NCBI GenBank assembly: GCA_018897105.1
Contig: JAHILF010000034.1
Span: 1 to 35,550 of the forward strand
Direction: 5' to 3'
Length of the DNA stretch: 35,550 bases
Origin: Pseudomonadota bacterium
Lineage (GTDB): Bacteria; Desulfobacterota; Desulfobulbia; Desulfobulbales; SURF-16
Shown: positions 24,093-31,149 of the stretch, piece after piece
Layout of the letters: each line of letters begins with the position of its first letter
Position numbering within the stretch: the stretch's first letter is position 1
The notes under the pieces: generated by a model
The model's input: the letters and a program-made list of their open reading frames with translations, nothing else
The model's database searches: none
Told to the model about the DNA's origin: nothing
Position numbers and translations under genes: made by a program

Positions 24093-25400
24093 ATGGACCT
24101 TTCATCCTGTATGCAGCTTGCCGCAGACCAGCCGTTGATTGCCATCCGGGGCAGGGTGAATCAGGTGATCGGCATGGTCATCGAAAGCCGTGGCCCCGGC
24201 ATTCCGGTGGGCAGCATCTGCGAGGTCGATGTTTTTAAAGGAAAGGGCAGGATTCCTGCCGAAGTGGTTGGCTTCCGTGAAGGCACTCTTCTGCTCATGC
24301 CCCTTGGTGAAATGCGCGGTGTTGAGCCGGGCAGCGCCATACGGCTGGTGGGAGGGCAGGCGCGGGTCAGAGTGGCGCAGTCTCTGCTCGGCCGGGTGAT
24401 TGACGGGCTGGGCAACCCCATGGACGGCAAAGGTGCCCTGGAGGAGGGTGTTGATTATCCTCTGTATGCCGATCCGCTCAACCCCATGAAGCGGGTGCGG
24501 ATCAAAGAGGTGGTGGATGTGGGGGTCAGGGCCATCAACGGTCTGCTCACCTTGGGTAAGGGACAGCGCATCGGCATTCTGGCCGGATCGGGAGTTGGCA
24601 AAAGCACCTTGCTGGGCATGATTGCCAAGCATACCGCGGCCGATGTCAGCGTCATCGCCCTCATCGGCGAGCGGGGACGGGAGTTAAAGGATTTTATCGA
24701 AAGGGATCTCGGCCCTGAAGGTCTGGCCCGGTCGGTGGTGGTGGTTGTCACCTCGGATCAGCCGCCGCTGGTCAGGATGCGGGGGGCCTATCTTGCTATG
24801 GCCATTTCGGAATATTTCCGCGACCAGGGCCGTGACGTGGTTATGATGATGGATTCGGTCACCCGCTTTGCCATGTCTAGCCGGGAAGTGGGGTTGGCCA
24901 TCGGCGAACCGCCAACCTCCCGCGGCTACACCCCTTCGGTTTTCTCCCAGCTGCCGAAACTGCTGGAAAGGTCCGGCACCTGCGAAGGAAAGGGGAGCAT
25001 CACCGGCATTTATACCGTGCTCGTTGAAGGGGATGACATGAATGAGCCCATTGCCGATGCGGTCCGTTCCATTGTTGACGGTCATATCATTTTAAGTCGG
25101 GAACTGGCCAGCCGGGGGCATTATCCGGCCATCGAAATCATGGGCAGCGTCAGCCGCTGCATGACCGATGTGGTCAGCCGGGAGCAGATGAAAGCGTCCC
25201 ATAAATTTCTGGAAACCCTGTCTACCTACCGCCGTTCGGAAGATCTGATCAATATCGGCGCATACGCAGCAGGGACAAATCCGAAGATTGACAAGTCAAT
25301 CAACATGATTGATCGTCTCACCAAGTATCTCCAGCAGGATGTGGAGGAAAAGGCCACCTTCGAGGAGAGCCGGCAGCAGCTTCAGGCTTTAGTGCGCTGA
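24093..25400 (+). CDS. fliI: Flagellum-specific ATP synthase FliI
   Basis: FliI is the hexameric ATPase that energises flagellar protein export, related to the F1 beta subunit. Walker A is GILAGSGVGKSTLLGMIA, Walker B lies in RDVVMMMDSVTRFAMSSREV, and the signature PPTSRGYTPSVFSQLPKLLE is present. ATG 24093 gives 435 residues, the usual size, and follows the fliH stop by one base; the upstream in-frame ATG at 24000 is inside fliH and unlikely. Confidence 0.97.
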   Translation: MDLSSCMQLAADQPLIAIRGRVNQVIGMVIESRGPGIPVGSICEVDVFKGKGRIPAEVVGFREGTLLLMPLGEMRGVEPGSAIRLVGGQARVRVAQSLLGRVIDGLGNPMDGKGALEEGVDYPLYADPLNPMKRVRIKEVVDVGVRAINGLLTLGKGQRIGILAGSGVGKSTLLGMIAKHTAADVSVIALIGERGRELKDFIERDLGPEGLARSVVVVVTSDQPPLVRMRGAYLAMAISEYFRDQGRDVVMMMDSVTRFAMSSREVGLAIGEPPTSRGYTPSVFSQLPKLLERSGTCEGKGSITGIYTVLVEGDDMNEPIADAVRSIVDGHIILSRELASRGHYPAIEIMGSVSRCMTDVVSREQMKASHKFLETLSTYRRSEDLINIGAYAAGTNPKIDKSINMIDRLTKYLQQDVEEKATFEESRQQLQALVR

Positions 25401-25486
25401 CCTGTTGGCCGGTGTGGCTGAAAATAACCTTTAATACTTCTAATATTTCCATTGTCTCGGATGTATGAGAAAATGATGGGCAATCC

Positions 25487-25933
25487 ATGGTTTTCCATTT
25501 CAGACTCGAATCAGTCCTGACGGTCAGGAAAAATATTGAAGAGCAGGTTCAGCTCAAGCTGGCCCGGGAGCAGATGATGCTGCACAAACATCTGCTCCGC
25601 TTTGCCGAACTGCAGGAAAAGAGGCGCGAGCTGTGCGAGGCCATGGAAGAACGGAAAAAAAAGCCCATAAGCGGCAGCCTGTTCCTGTACTATATGGAGG
25701 CAATGCGTATCCAGGAGTTGCAGTTGAACATTCTGCAGACCACCATTGCCTCCCAGCAGCAGATTGTTGAAAAGGTGCGTGCCGAACTTGCCGAAGCGAT
25801 GAAAAAAAGAAAAATCATCGATGTGCTGCGGGAAAAGGAGCTGCAGAAATATCTGCAGGAAATGCGCCGCAAGGAGCAGAATGAAAGCGACGAGCAGGCC
25901 CTGCTCCGGCATGGCCGCGGGATACTGATATGA
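25487..25933 (+). CDS. fliJ: Flagellar export protein FliJ
   Basis: FliJ is the coiled-coil stalk inside the FliI hexamer. The 148-residue protein begins FHFRLESVLTVRKNIEEQVQ, typical of FliJ, and is almost wholly helical, rich in Glu, Lys, Gln and Arg. Identity rests on this start and on position after fliI. An 86-bp gap without clear features precedes it. Its stop overlaps the next start (ATGA). Confidence 0.88.
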   Translation: MVFHFRLESVLTVRKNIEEQVQLKLAREQMMLHKHLLRFAELQEKRRELCEAMEERKKKPISGSLFLYYMEAMRIQELQLNILQTTIASQQQIVEKVRAELAEAMKKRKIIDVLREKELQKYLQEMRRKEQNESDEQALLRHGRGILI

Positions 25934-26427
25934 AGATGGTCGTAAAGAAAAGGATATTTGCGGTAGTCGTTGTGTTTTTTTTCTCCGGCAGCGGAATTCT
26001 CCTGCTCAACGCCGCTGATCTGCCGGTGACGATCAGCCCTGAAATCATTGAAAAGTCGGTTTCCCTGCAGCAGCGGGAAGAGGCCGTTACGGCCCGGGAA
26101 AAGGCCCTGGACCAGCGGGCAAAAGAGCTTGACGCCATAAAAAATGAGGTGGATGGCAAGCTTGAGCAGATTGCCGCCCTGCAAAAGGATGTTGAAGAAA
26201 AGCTGGCAGCCATAAAGCAGGAGCAGGACGCCAGTTTCAAGAACCTCATCAAGGTCTACAGCGCCATGAGCCCCTCCAAGCTCGGCCCGCTGCTCAATCA
26301 GATGACGGATGACAATGTGGCAAAGGTGCTGCGGGCCATGAAGGCCGAGCAGGTTGCCCTGATCATGCCCAAGCTTGACAGCGAAAAGGCGGTAAAGGTA
26401 AGCCGGCTGCTCGGCCGTTTCGAATAA
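25930..26427 (+). CDS. MotE-like flagellar protein (MgtE-N/FliG-like helical domain)
   Basis: A 165-residue protein with an N-terminal membrane/signal segment (FAVVVVFFFSGSGILLL), a coiled coil (about 50-110) and a C-terminal helical domain SKLGPLLNQMTDDNVAKVLR and QVALIMPKLDSEKAVKVSRL. This layout matches the MotE chaperone family, which helps MotC/stator function in alphaproteobacteria and is commonly encoded after fliJ in deltaproteobacteria. The start overlaps the fliJ stop. It ends the first flagellar operon. Confidence 0.75.
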   Translation: MKMVVKKRIFAVVVVFFFSGSGILLLNAADLPVTISPEIIEKSVSLQQREEAVTAREKALDQRAKELDAIKNEVDGKLEQIAALQKDVEEKLAAIKQEQDASFKNLIKVYSAMSPSKLGPLLNQMTDDNVAKVLRAMKAEQVALIMPKLDSEKAVKVSRLLGRFE

Positions 26428-26505
26428 CCTCTAAAAACTCTCACCTGATCCGAACTCCCAAGTAACTTCAACCTGAGTGATAAGAAATTTTCGTGTCATC
26501 TCGGG

Positions 26506-26577
26506 GTAGGAGCGGGCCATGCCCGCGATATTTGGTAGTGAGGGGACACCGATATCGTGGGCATGGCCCGCTCCTAC
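26506..26577. repeat. REP doublet (REPIN-like palindrome), copy 1
   Basis: GTAGGAGCGGGCCATGCCCG begins a 26-base unit (26506-26531), with an inverted partner at 26551-26577. The core is close to the GTAGGAGCGGGC-type REP units known in gammaproteobacteria. A second copy lies at 34459-34531. No RAYT transposase is in the window. The inverted pair has a short 19-base spacer. Confidence 0.8.
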
Positions 26578-26750
26578 CAGAGAGACGATTCCCTCTGCAC
26601 GGCATAAAGTTCCTTATATAATAAATCACAGCTCCTGGCGGGCTCAGGCGCCAACGACCACATTTTTGGTACTCAGGAAGTTGCTCCACAAGAGATGCGA
26701 CAATTTACCCTCTTTACAAACTGGAAATTTCATTGTAGGGATTTGTTAGG
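26578..26750. other. Leader region upstream of the riboswitch with possible promoter
   Basis: There is no gene. TATAAT at 26617-26622 with TCTGCA at 26594-26599 (17-bp spacer) is a possible sigma-70 promoter, giving a leader that runs into the aptamer. A weaker TTTACA lies at 26713-26718. Confidence 0.3.
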
Positions 26751-26830
26751 GTGGCATGCTGAAAGCCAAACACCCAGCAAGATGGGGACGGCAAGCCAGG
26801 GAGTTTGAAATTTTTGCCGGGTTGCCTGAT
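26751..26830 (+). promoter_or_regulatory. GEMM (c-di-GMP-I class) riboswitch aptamer
   Basis: The conserved blocks of the class appear in order: GAAAGCCAAAC (26761-26771), a hairpin CCCA/TGGG (26773-26776 / 26783-26786) with a GCAAGA loop, GGGGACGGCAAGCC (26784-26797), a variable arm, and TGCCGGGTTGCC (26815-26826). GGCA (26753-26756) can pair with TGCC (26823-26826) to close P1. The base aligned with Vc2 G20 appears to be G26765, so the c-di-GMP rather than cGAMP form is expected. Part of the variable arm pairs weakly, so it could be a divergent member. Alignment was by eye. Confidence 0.72.
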
Positions 26831-26857
26831 TTGGGGAGGGCAAACTCGGCTTTTTTT
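26816..26857 (+). terminator. Expression-platform terminator overlapping the riboswitch
   Basis: GCCGGGTTGCC (26816-26826), the 3' side of the aptamer, can instead pair with GGCAAACTCGGC (26839-26850) with one bulge and one G-U, followed by seven T. Ligand binding would hold the 26816-26826 strand in the aptamer and prevent this stem, so the likely logic is ON with ligand. Confidence 0.72.
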
Positions 26858-26903
26858 CTGTAAGCGTTTTTCATGACGGTAGGCAGGATTTCCAAAAGAT
26901 GCC

Positions 26904-28085
26904 ATGATTGATATTTTCATCAGCTATGCCAGTGAGGATCGAGCACGGGCGTCCCAGATAGCGGCGGCTCTGGAGGCCAGGGGCTGGACGGTGTTCTGGG
27001 ACAGGACCATTCCCGCCGGCAAGACATGGCGCGATTATATCGGCGCCGCCCTGGAAGAGGCGCGGTGCGTTCTGGTGATGTGGTCAAAGGCTTCGATAGT
27101 ATCGACCTGGGTGCAGGAGGAGGCGGATTCAGGCCGGGAGCGCGGGGTGCTGGTGCCGGTTTTCATCGAAGCCGTCAAGCCGCCGCTGGGCTTCCGGCTC
27201 ATCCAGGCCCAGGACCTGACCGGCTGGGACGGTGAGGCCTCAGCGCCCGCCTTTGCCAAGCTGGCTGCCGACTTGGCAGATATGCTTGGCGTGCCGCCAG
27301 CCATTGAAAGTAGCGAGGCCGATGTGACGCAGCCTTTGATGGATAGGAGCAGGATGGCTGCTCAGCAATCCGTAGCCCCAGGGGCCAGAGCCGAGACATA
27401 CCAGGATCCAATCACCGGCATGGAGTTTGTCTGGGTAGAAGGCGGCTGTTTCCAGATGGGTGACACCTTTGGTGATGGTGATACGGATGAAAAGCCGGTG
27501 CATGAGGTGTGCGTAGATGGGTTTTATATGGGGAAATATGCGGTGACCCAGGGCCAGTGGGAAAAGATCATGGTGTCAAATCCATCAGAGTTCAAGTCGG
27601 GAGATGATTTTCCGGTAGAAAATGTTTCCTGGGATGATACTCAAGAGTTTATCGGAAAATTAAATGCCCAAACCGGGAAAAAGTATCGCCTTCCCACCGA
27701 GGCGGAATGGGAATATGCGGCCCGCTCCGGCGGCAAAAAAGAAAAATATGCCGGTGGTAATAATGCCAAAGCCGTGGCCTGGTATGAGGATAACTCCAGG
27801 GGGAAAACCCATCGGGTTGGCACCAAGAATGCGAATGGCCTTGGCCTGCACGATATGAGCGGCAACGTCTGGGAGTGGTGTCAGGACTGGTTTGACAAGG
27901 GTTACTACAGTTCCAGTCCCCGTAACAATCCCCAGGGCCCTTCATCGGGCTCCTACCGCGTGGATCGCGGCGGCAGCTGGCGCAGCCTTCCCGGGGGCGT
28001 GCGAGCGGCGAACCGCGACAGGGGTGCGCCGGATTACCGCCTCAACTACCTGGGATTCCGGCTTGTCCTGCCCCCAGGTCAGTGA
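26904..28085 (+). CDS. TIR-domain protein with FGE-like (C-type lectin fold) domain, candidate DGR target
   Basis: The 393-residue protein has an N-terminal TIR domain (about 1-130): IDIFISYASEDRARA, GWTVFWDRTIPAGKTW and STWVQEEAD, where Glu73 fits the NADase glutamate. An FGE-sulfatase/SUMF1-like domain (about 160-390) follows, with GMEFVWVEGGCFQMG, YRLPTEAEWEYAARSG, GLHDMSGNVWEWCQDW and NYLGFRLVL. The catalytic cysteines of true formylglycine enzymes are absent, so it is probably a binding module. The last ~40 codons show the NNC/NNT pattern of a DGR variable region. The start is ATG 26904, downstream of the riboswitch. Bacterial TIR domains act in NAD depletion or signalling; the ligand is unknown. 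No reverse transcriptase is in the window. Confidence 0.85.
   Translation: MIDIFISYASEDRARASQIAAALEARGWTVFWDRTIPAGKTWRDYIGAALEEARCVLVMWSKASIVSTWVQEEADSGRERGVLVPVFIEAVKPPLGFRLIQAQDLTGWDGEASAPAFAKLAADLADMLGVPPAIESSEADVTQPLMDRSRMAAQQSVAPGARAETYQDPITGMEFVWVEGGCFQMGDTFGDGDTDEKPVHEVCVDGFYMGKYAVTQGQWEKIMVSNPSEFKSGDDFPVENVSWDDTQEFIGKLNAQTGKKYRLPTEAEWEYAARSGGKKEKYAGGNNAKAVAWYEDNSRGKTHRVGTKNANGLGLHDMSGNVWEWCQDWFDKGYYSSSPRNNPQGPSSGSYRVDRGGSWRSLPGGVRAANRDRGAPDYRLNYLGFRLVLPPGQ
27957..28077 (+). other. Candidate DGR variable region (VR)
   Basis: After GGCGGCAGCTGG the codons at positions that are Asn in many relatives read CGC, AGC, CTT, GGC, GAC, GGT, TAC, CTC, AAC and TAC. Nearly all fit an AAC/AAT template altered only at its adenines. 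Unaltered segments such as GCGGCGAACCGC and CTGGGATTCCGGCTT separate them. The template repeat is not in the window. Confidence 0.55.
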
Positions 28086-28236
28086 GCCAGGCCAGGGGAG
28101 CGGAGCGTAGGGACAGGCAGGCCCAGACTGAGGCAGCCCGGAGGGACGGAGGGCTGTTCCAGTGGGCATGCCTGTTCCTGCGCGGAGCACCCGCAATTTT
28201 TTATAGAGTCATGGAAATTTCGGAGTTGAGAGGACG
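28086..28236. other. GC-rich 3' flank of the TIR gene with hairpin
   Basis: No gene is seen. CAGCCC (28134-28139) pairs with GGGCTG (28151-28156) around an 11-base loop, and CTGTTCC is repeated at 28154-28160 and 28172-28178. Known DGRs carry a GC-rich initiation site and a hairpin just after the VR, and this could be the equivalent. A terminator for the convergent genes was not found. Confidence 0.4.
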
Positions 28237-28854
28237 TCAATTCTCAAGTACCTTCCCGGCCATGAGAAAAACCGATGAGAAGAGCAGGAGAATAATCAGA
28301 TAGATGACGGCATAGAGATGAGCTTCCCGCCAGAATAAAACAAAGCAGGGAAGAAAGAACATAACAACAAACAATCCGCGAAACGATAAAACCAGCCGAC
28401 CGTGTTTCTCCGTGTAATAGCGCTGCCAGCTTGCCGCGAGGCGAAAGGTATCTGTTTTCGTTAGATCCAGTCTGGTTCGCAGCACCTCTTCATAGGCAGG
28501 AAGCTGTAGCAGGAAATAATTGGCCATGGAGAACTTGAGGAGGTTCCAGATGCCGATGATGGTGGCGATGGCCAGCACACCGATAAAGCCAAAGAGAAGA
28601 GCGATACTGATGTAGTCATATATTTCGGTGCCCTTGACAAATGCCTGCTGCATGACACCGGTTTGCGCTGCCTGGGGATTGGGGCTCACCTTAAACAACA
28701 TGCCGATCCCACTGAGAAGTGAAGTGGAAAAGACGCCGACCGAGCCGAGCAGCCGGAGATCCTCATAGGAATTCTTGGTATAGTTGTCACAGATTTCGCA
28801 CAGGCGAACATACTCCTTATAAATGTAATCCAGAGAGTCGTGTTTGCTTTCCAT
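28237..28854 (-). CDS. Hypothetical four-helix membrane protein
   Basis: I do not recognise a family. The 205-residue protein has a charged N-terminal segment (MESKHDSLDYIYKEYVRLCE) and four probable membrane helices: LLGSVGVFSTSLLSGIGML, ISIALLFGFIGVLAIATIIG, GLFVVMFFLPCFVLF and AVIYLIILLLFSSVFLM. A cytoplasmic helical segment lies between helices 2 and 3. The start ATG 28854 has AGGGG about 11 bases upstream; an in-frame ATG at 29049 would add 65 residues. It is convergent with the TIR gene, so it is not in the same operon. A membrane effector role is only speculation from position. Confidence 0.65.
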   Translation of the reverse strand: MESKHDSLDYIYKEYVRLCEICDNYTKNSYEDLRLLGSVGVFSTSLLSGIGMLFKVSPNPQAAQTGVMQQAFVKGTEIYDYISIALLFGFIGVLAIATIIGIWNLLKFSMANYFLLQLPAYEEVLRTRLDLTKTDTFRLAASWQRYYTEKHGRLVLSFRGLFVVMFFLPCFVLFWREAHLYAVIYLIILLLFSSVFLMAGKVLEN

Positions 28855-29270
28855 TGCTCGGCGTTCCCCTAAGAGTCTTTGTGGCAGGAAATAGCTTGTG
28901 TAACCTATGCAAGGCCATGTTGGGCAGCCTGATGATTTCACATTTAATGTAATTTTTCCTAACAGGCACCAATAATACCTCTGCCCGACAATTTTTTTCT
29001 GCCCGTTAATGGACAGCATGTCTTTCAGCAAACCTCGTTTTCCCCGCATTAACAGCCTCTGAGCCTGTTTTGAAACTCTTTGGCGCCTGTCCTCCCACGT
29101 ACCGACAGCTTCTTTGAGGAAATTCTTTCCTACTTCCTTGCCTATTGCGGCGGAAATATCCCTTGTGCGAGTTTTTAGGGTGTTGAACCACGCTCCGTGC
29201 CCAACTCGCTAACAACTTGAAATAATATCTTTTCTCGGAAAACATTTTCCTCTCTGCTGATGCCCCGGGC
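28855..29270. other. Long intergenic region with a possible gene remnant on the minus strand
   Basis: About 416 bases lack a clear gene. On the minus strand, in frame with the membrane protein, the stretch 29017-29203 reads as an open helical-looking sequence (DISAAIGKEVGKNFLKEAVG, then EDRRQRVSKQAQRLLMRGKR), but it has no ATG until 29049 and no family match that I know. It may be the end of a decayed gene. Confidence 0.3.
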
Positions 29271-29271
29271 T

Positions 29272-29289
29272 GTTGGCATTGCGGTTGCA
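29272..29289 (+). promoter_or_regulatory. Sigma-54 promoter of the fliK-flgD-flgE operon
   Basis: GTTGGCATTGCGGTTGCA has GG at 29275-29276 and GC at 29287-29288, ten bases apart, with TTGGCA and TTGCA both matching consensus. It lies 47 bases before the fliK start. Confidence 0.85.
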
Positions 29290-29335
29290 ATAAGCTTGCT
29301 GCAAGAAAAAAAATCATGTGCCAGGAGGTCGATGC

Positions 29336-31123
29336 ATGTCAATTCTAATGAACCCGGTTTTACCTGTTCCCGGACCCGAGATGTCAGTAAAGAAAACAGG
29401 AGGAACCAGTGATTCCGAGAGTTCCTTTGCCCGGCATCTCGACCGCCAGCTGGATAAAAAATATGGTGGCAACAAAGATAAGCTGGGAGTTGCCCAAAAT
29501 AATGAGCAAAGCCGCCAGGCATCCAAGGCCGAAGACAATGCCGCCCGTGAAGCCAGAAGCAGTTCCGCTGAGCGCGATAAAGAGGCCAAGGCCGATTCCG
29601 TGAAAGAACTGCTGAGTCAGTTTCTGGCGGAACTGCAGAATGTTGCCGAACAGAAGACCGGCGTTCCCGGCGAATGGAAGGCAGAGTTGCCGGATACGGA
29701 AATCCTGCAGCAGTTTGCCGCTGATGCGGGAATGGAGGAGGCAGATTTTGCCCAGTTCATGCAGCAGCTGCAAAATCAGGACAACAAGGTCAGCCTGGTT
29801 GATTTTTTTCAGGCATTGACCAGCCATTTTCAGGAAATGAACGAATCTGTTCCCGTCACCGTCCCTGAGGCACAATTACCCATGCTGGAGGCGCTGCTGG
29901 CCAAAATGGGTATTGACGCGGAGAGCATTGCCCGGATAGCCGACAAGGCCGTGACCGGTGACGGTAAGCTCGACCTGAGTCTGCTGGTTAAAGGGCTTAA
30001 TGAAGCGGCAGGGGAAGAAGGAATTGTTCCGGTCACCTTAACGGACTGGGAGACGGAGCAGTTGCAGAATCTGCTGGCAGACGCCGGACTCCCCCTGGAA
30101 AAACAGAATGAGCTTTTGCCGGAAAGGTTTTTGAACCAGGTGCTGGGCAAGGAAAATGCCGGAGATCCGACCCAGCTCACCATTGACAGGCTGCAGAGTA
30201 TTATAAATGGCGCCATTGCGGCCGTAAAGGACAGCCAGCCGAAAGTGGATCTGCCGGCCTTCCTCAGTGATTTGCAGAAGATCGTTTCCCAGTCGGATTT
30301 CGAGGCCCAGGGTGTAGGCTTTACCCCGGTGGTGGAGGGATCGATCAACGCGGTTTTCCAGCAACTGCAGGAACTGGTTGATCTGGCCCGGGTCAAGGTT
30401 GAGGGAAACAAGCTGCAGGAAAATCAATTGCTGGAAGAGCAGGACTTAAATGACGATTTTGCCAAATGGGTCAAAGGTCTTGCTGAAAAATTCGATCAGT
30501 CGGCCGCCAAGGATGATACGGCGGATTTTTCCGGCAGCATGGCTTCCGGCCAGACCGCGGATGAAGTGACTGCGGCTAAGAGCGAATCCCCCAGTCAGCC
30601 GGCCACGGCTTTCACCGTCAAGCCGGAAGGTCAGAGTGTGGTTCCCGCCCCGGATGTAACCAAAGGAGAAGCCGCGGCCAGAACCCCGTTCCGCCAGCTG
30701 CAGCAACAGGTTTTTCAGCAGCTTTCCGACGGAGTGATCAAGGGGCTGAAAAGTCAGGAACATCATCTTGTGCTGCGTCTCTTTCCCCAGGATCTCGGCG
30801 AGGTCAAGGTCAATCTTACTGTGCGGGATGAGCACATATCCGTATCATTCAACATGGAAAACGCCCGGGTCAAACAGATGCTGGAAAGCAGCATGGAAGA
30901 GTTCAAGCAGAGTTTGAGCCAGCGAGGGTTCAGCATCGGGGAATGCTTTGTTTCCGTGGGCCAGGAGAATAACGGCAGACAGAGCTGGCAGAGGTTTGAA
31001 ATGGCCCGGCAGACGGTAAAAGCAGCCGCTGAAACCATGGCGGACCTTCCTGCTGATGCGCTGTATCTGCAGGCTGCGACGCCCCGCACGGATGGACAGA
31101 ACGGCATCAACCTGATTGTCTGA
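29336..31123 (+). CDS. fliK: Flagellar hook-length control protein FliK
   Basis: FliK measures hook length and switches export specificity. The 595-residue protein has a long, poorly conserved Gln/Glu-rich N-terminal part and the conserved C-terminal Flg_hook domain (about 470-560): HHLVLRLFPQDLGEVKVNLT, VSFNMENARVKQMLESSMEE and LSQRGFSIGECFVSVGQ. ATG 29336 is preferred over GTG 29318 because AGGAGG at 29323-29328 lies seven bases upstream of it. It is first in the operon behind a sigma-54 promoter. Confidence 0.93.
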   Translation: MSILMNPVLPVPGPEMSVKKTGGTSDSESSFARHLDRQLDKKYGGNKDKLGVAQNNEQSRQASKAEDNAAREARSSSAERDKEAKADSVKELLSQFLAELQNVAEQKTGVPGEWKAELPDTEILQQFAADAGMEEADFAQFMQQLQNQDNKVSLVDFFQALTSHFQEMNESVPVTVPEAQLPMLEALLAKMGIDAESIARIADKAVTGDGKLDLSLLVKGLNEAAGEEGIVPVTLTDWETEQLQNLLADAGLPLEKQNELLPERFLNQVLGKENAGDPTQLTIDRLQSIINGAIAAVKDSQPKVDLPAFLSDLQKIVSQSDFEAQGVGFTPVVEGSINAVFQQLQELVDLARVKVEGNKLQENQLLEEQDLNDDFAKWVKGLAEKFDQSAAKDDTADFSGSMASGQTADEVTAAKSESPSQPATAFTVKPEGQSVVPAPDVTKGEAAARTPFRQLQQQVFQQLSDGVIKGLKSQEHHLVLRLFPQDLGEVKVNLTVRDEHISVSFNMENARVKQMLESSMEEFKQSLSQRGFSIGECFVSVGQENNGRQSWQRFEMARQTVKAAAETMADLPADALYLQAATPRTDGQNGINLIV

Positions 31124-31149
31124 TCAAAACGTGAAAAGAGGAAATTCTC

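Noticed and set aside
26751-26830. cGAMP-type (GEMM-Ib) reading of the riboswitch
   Set aside because: The base aligned with position 20 of the Vc2 aptamer is G, not A, which favours c-di-GMP. The alignment was made by eye, so this is a preference rather than proof.
26904-28085. Annotation as a sulfatase-modifying (formylglycine-generating) enzyme
   Set aside because: The catalytic cysteines are missing and a TIR domain is fused at the N-terminus.
29006-29317. 103-codon minus-strand frame upstream of fliK
   Set aside because: It would run through the sigma-54 promoter and the fliK leader and has no recognisable domain.
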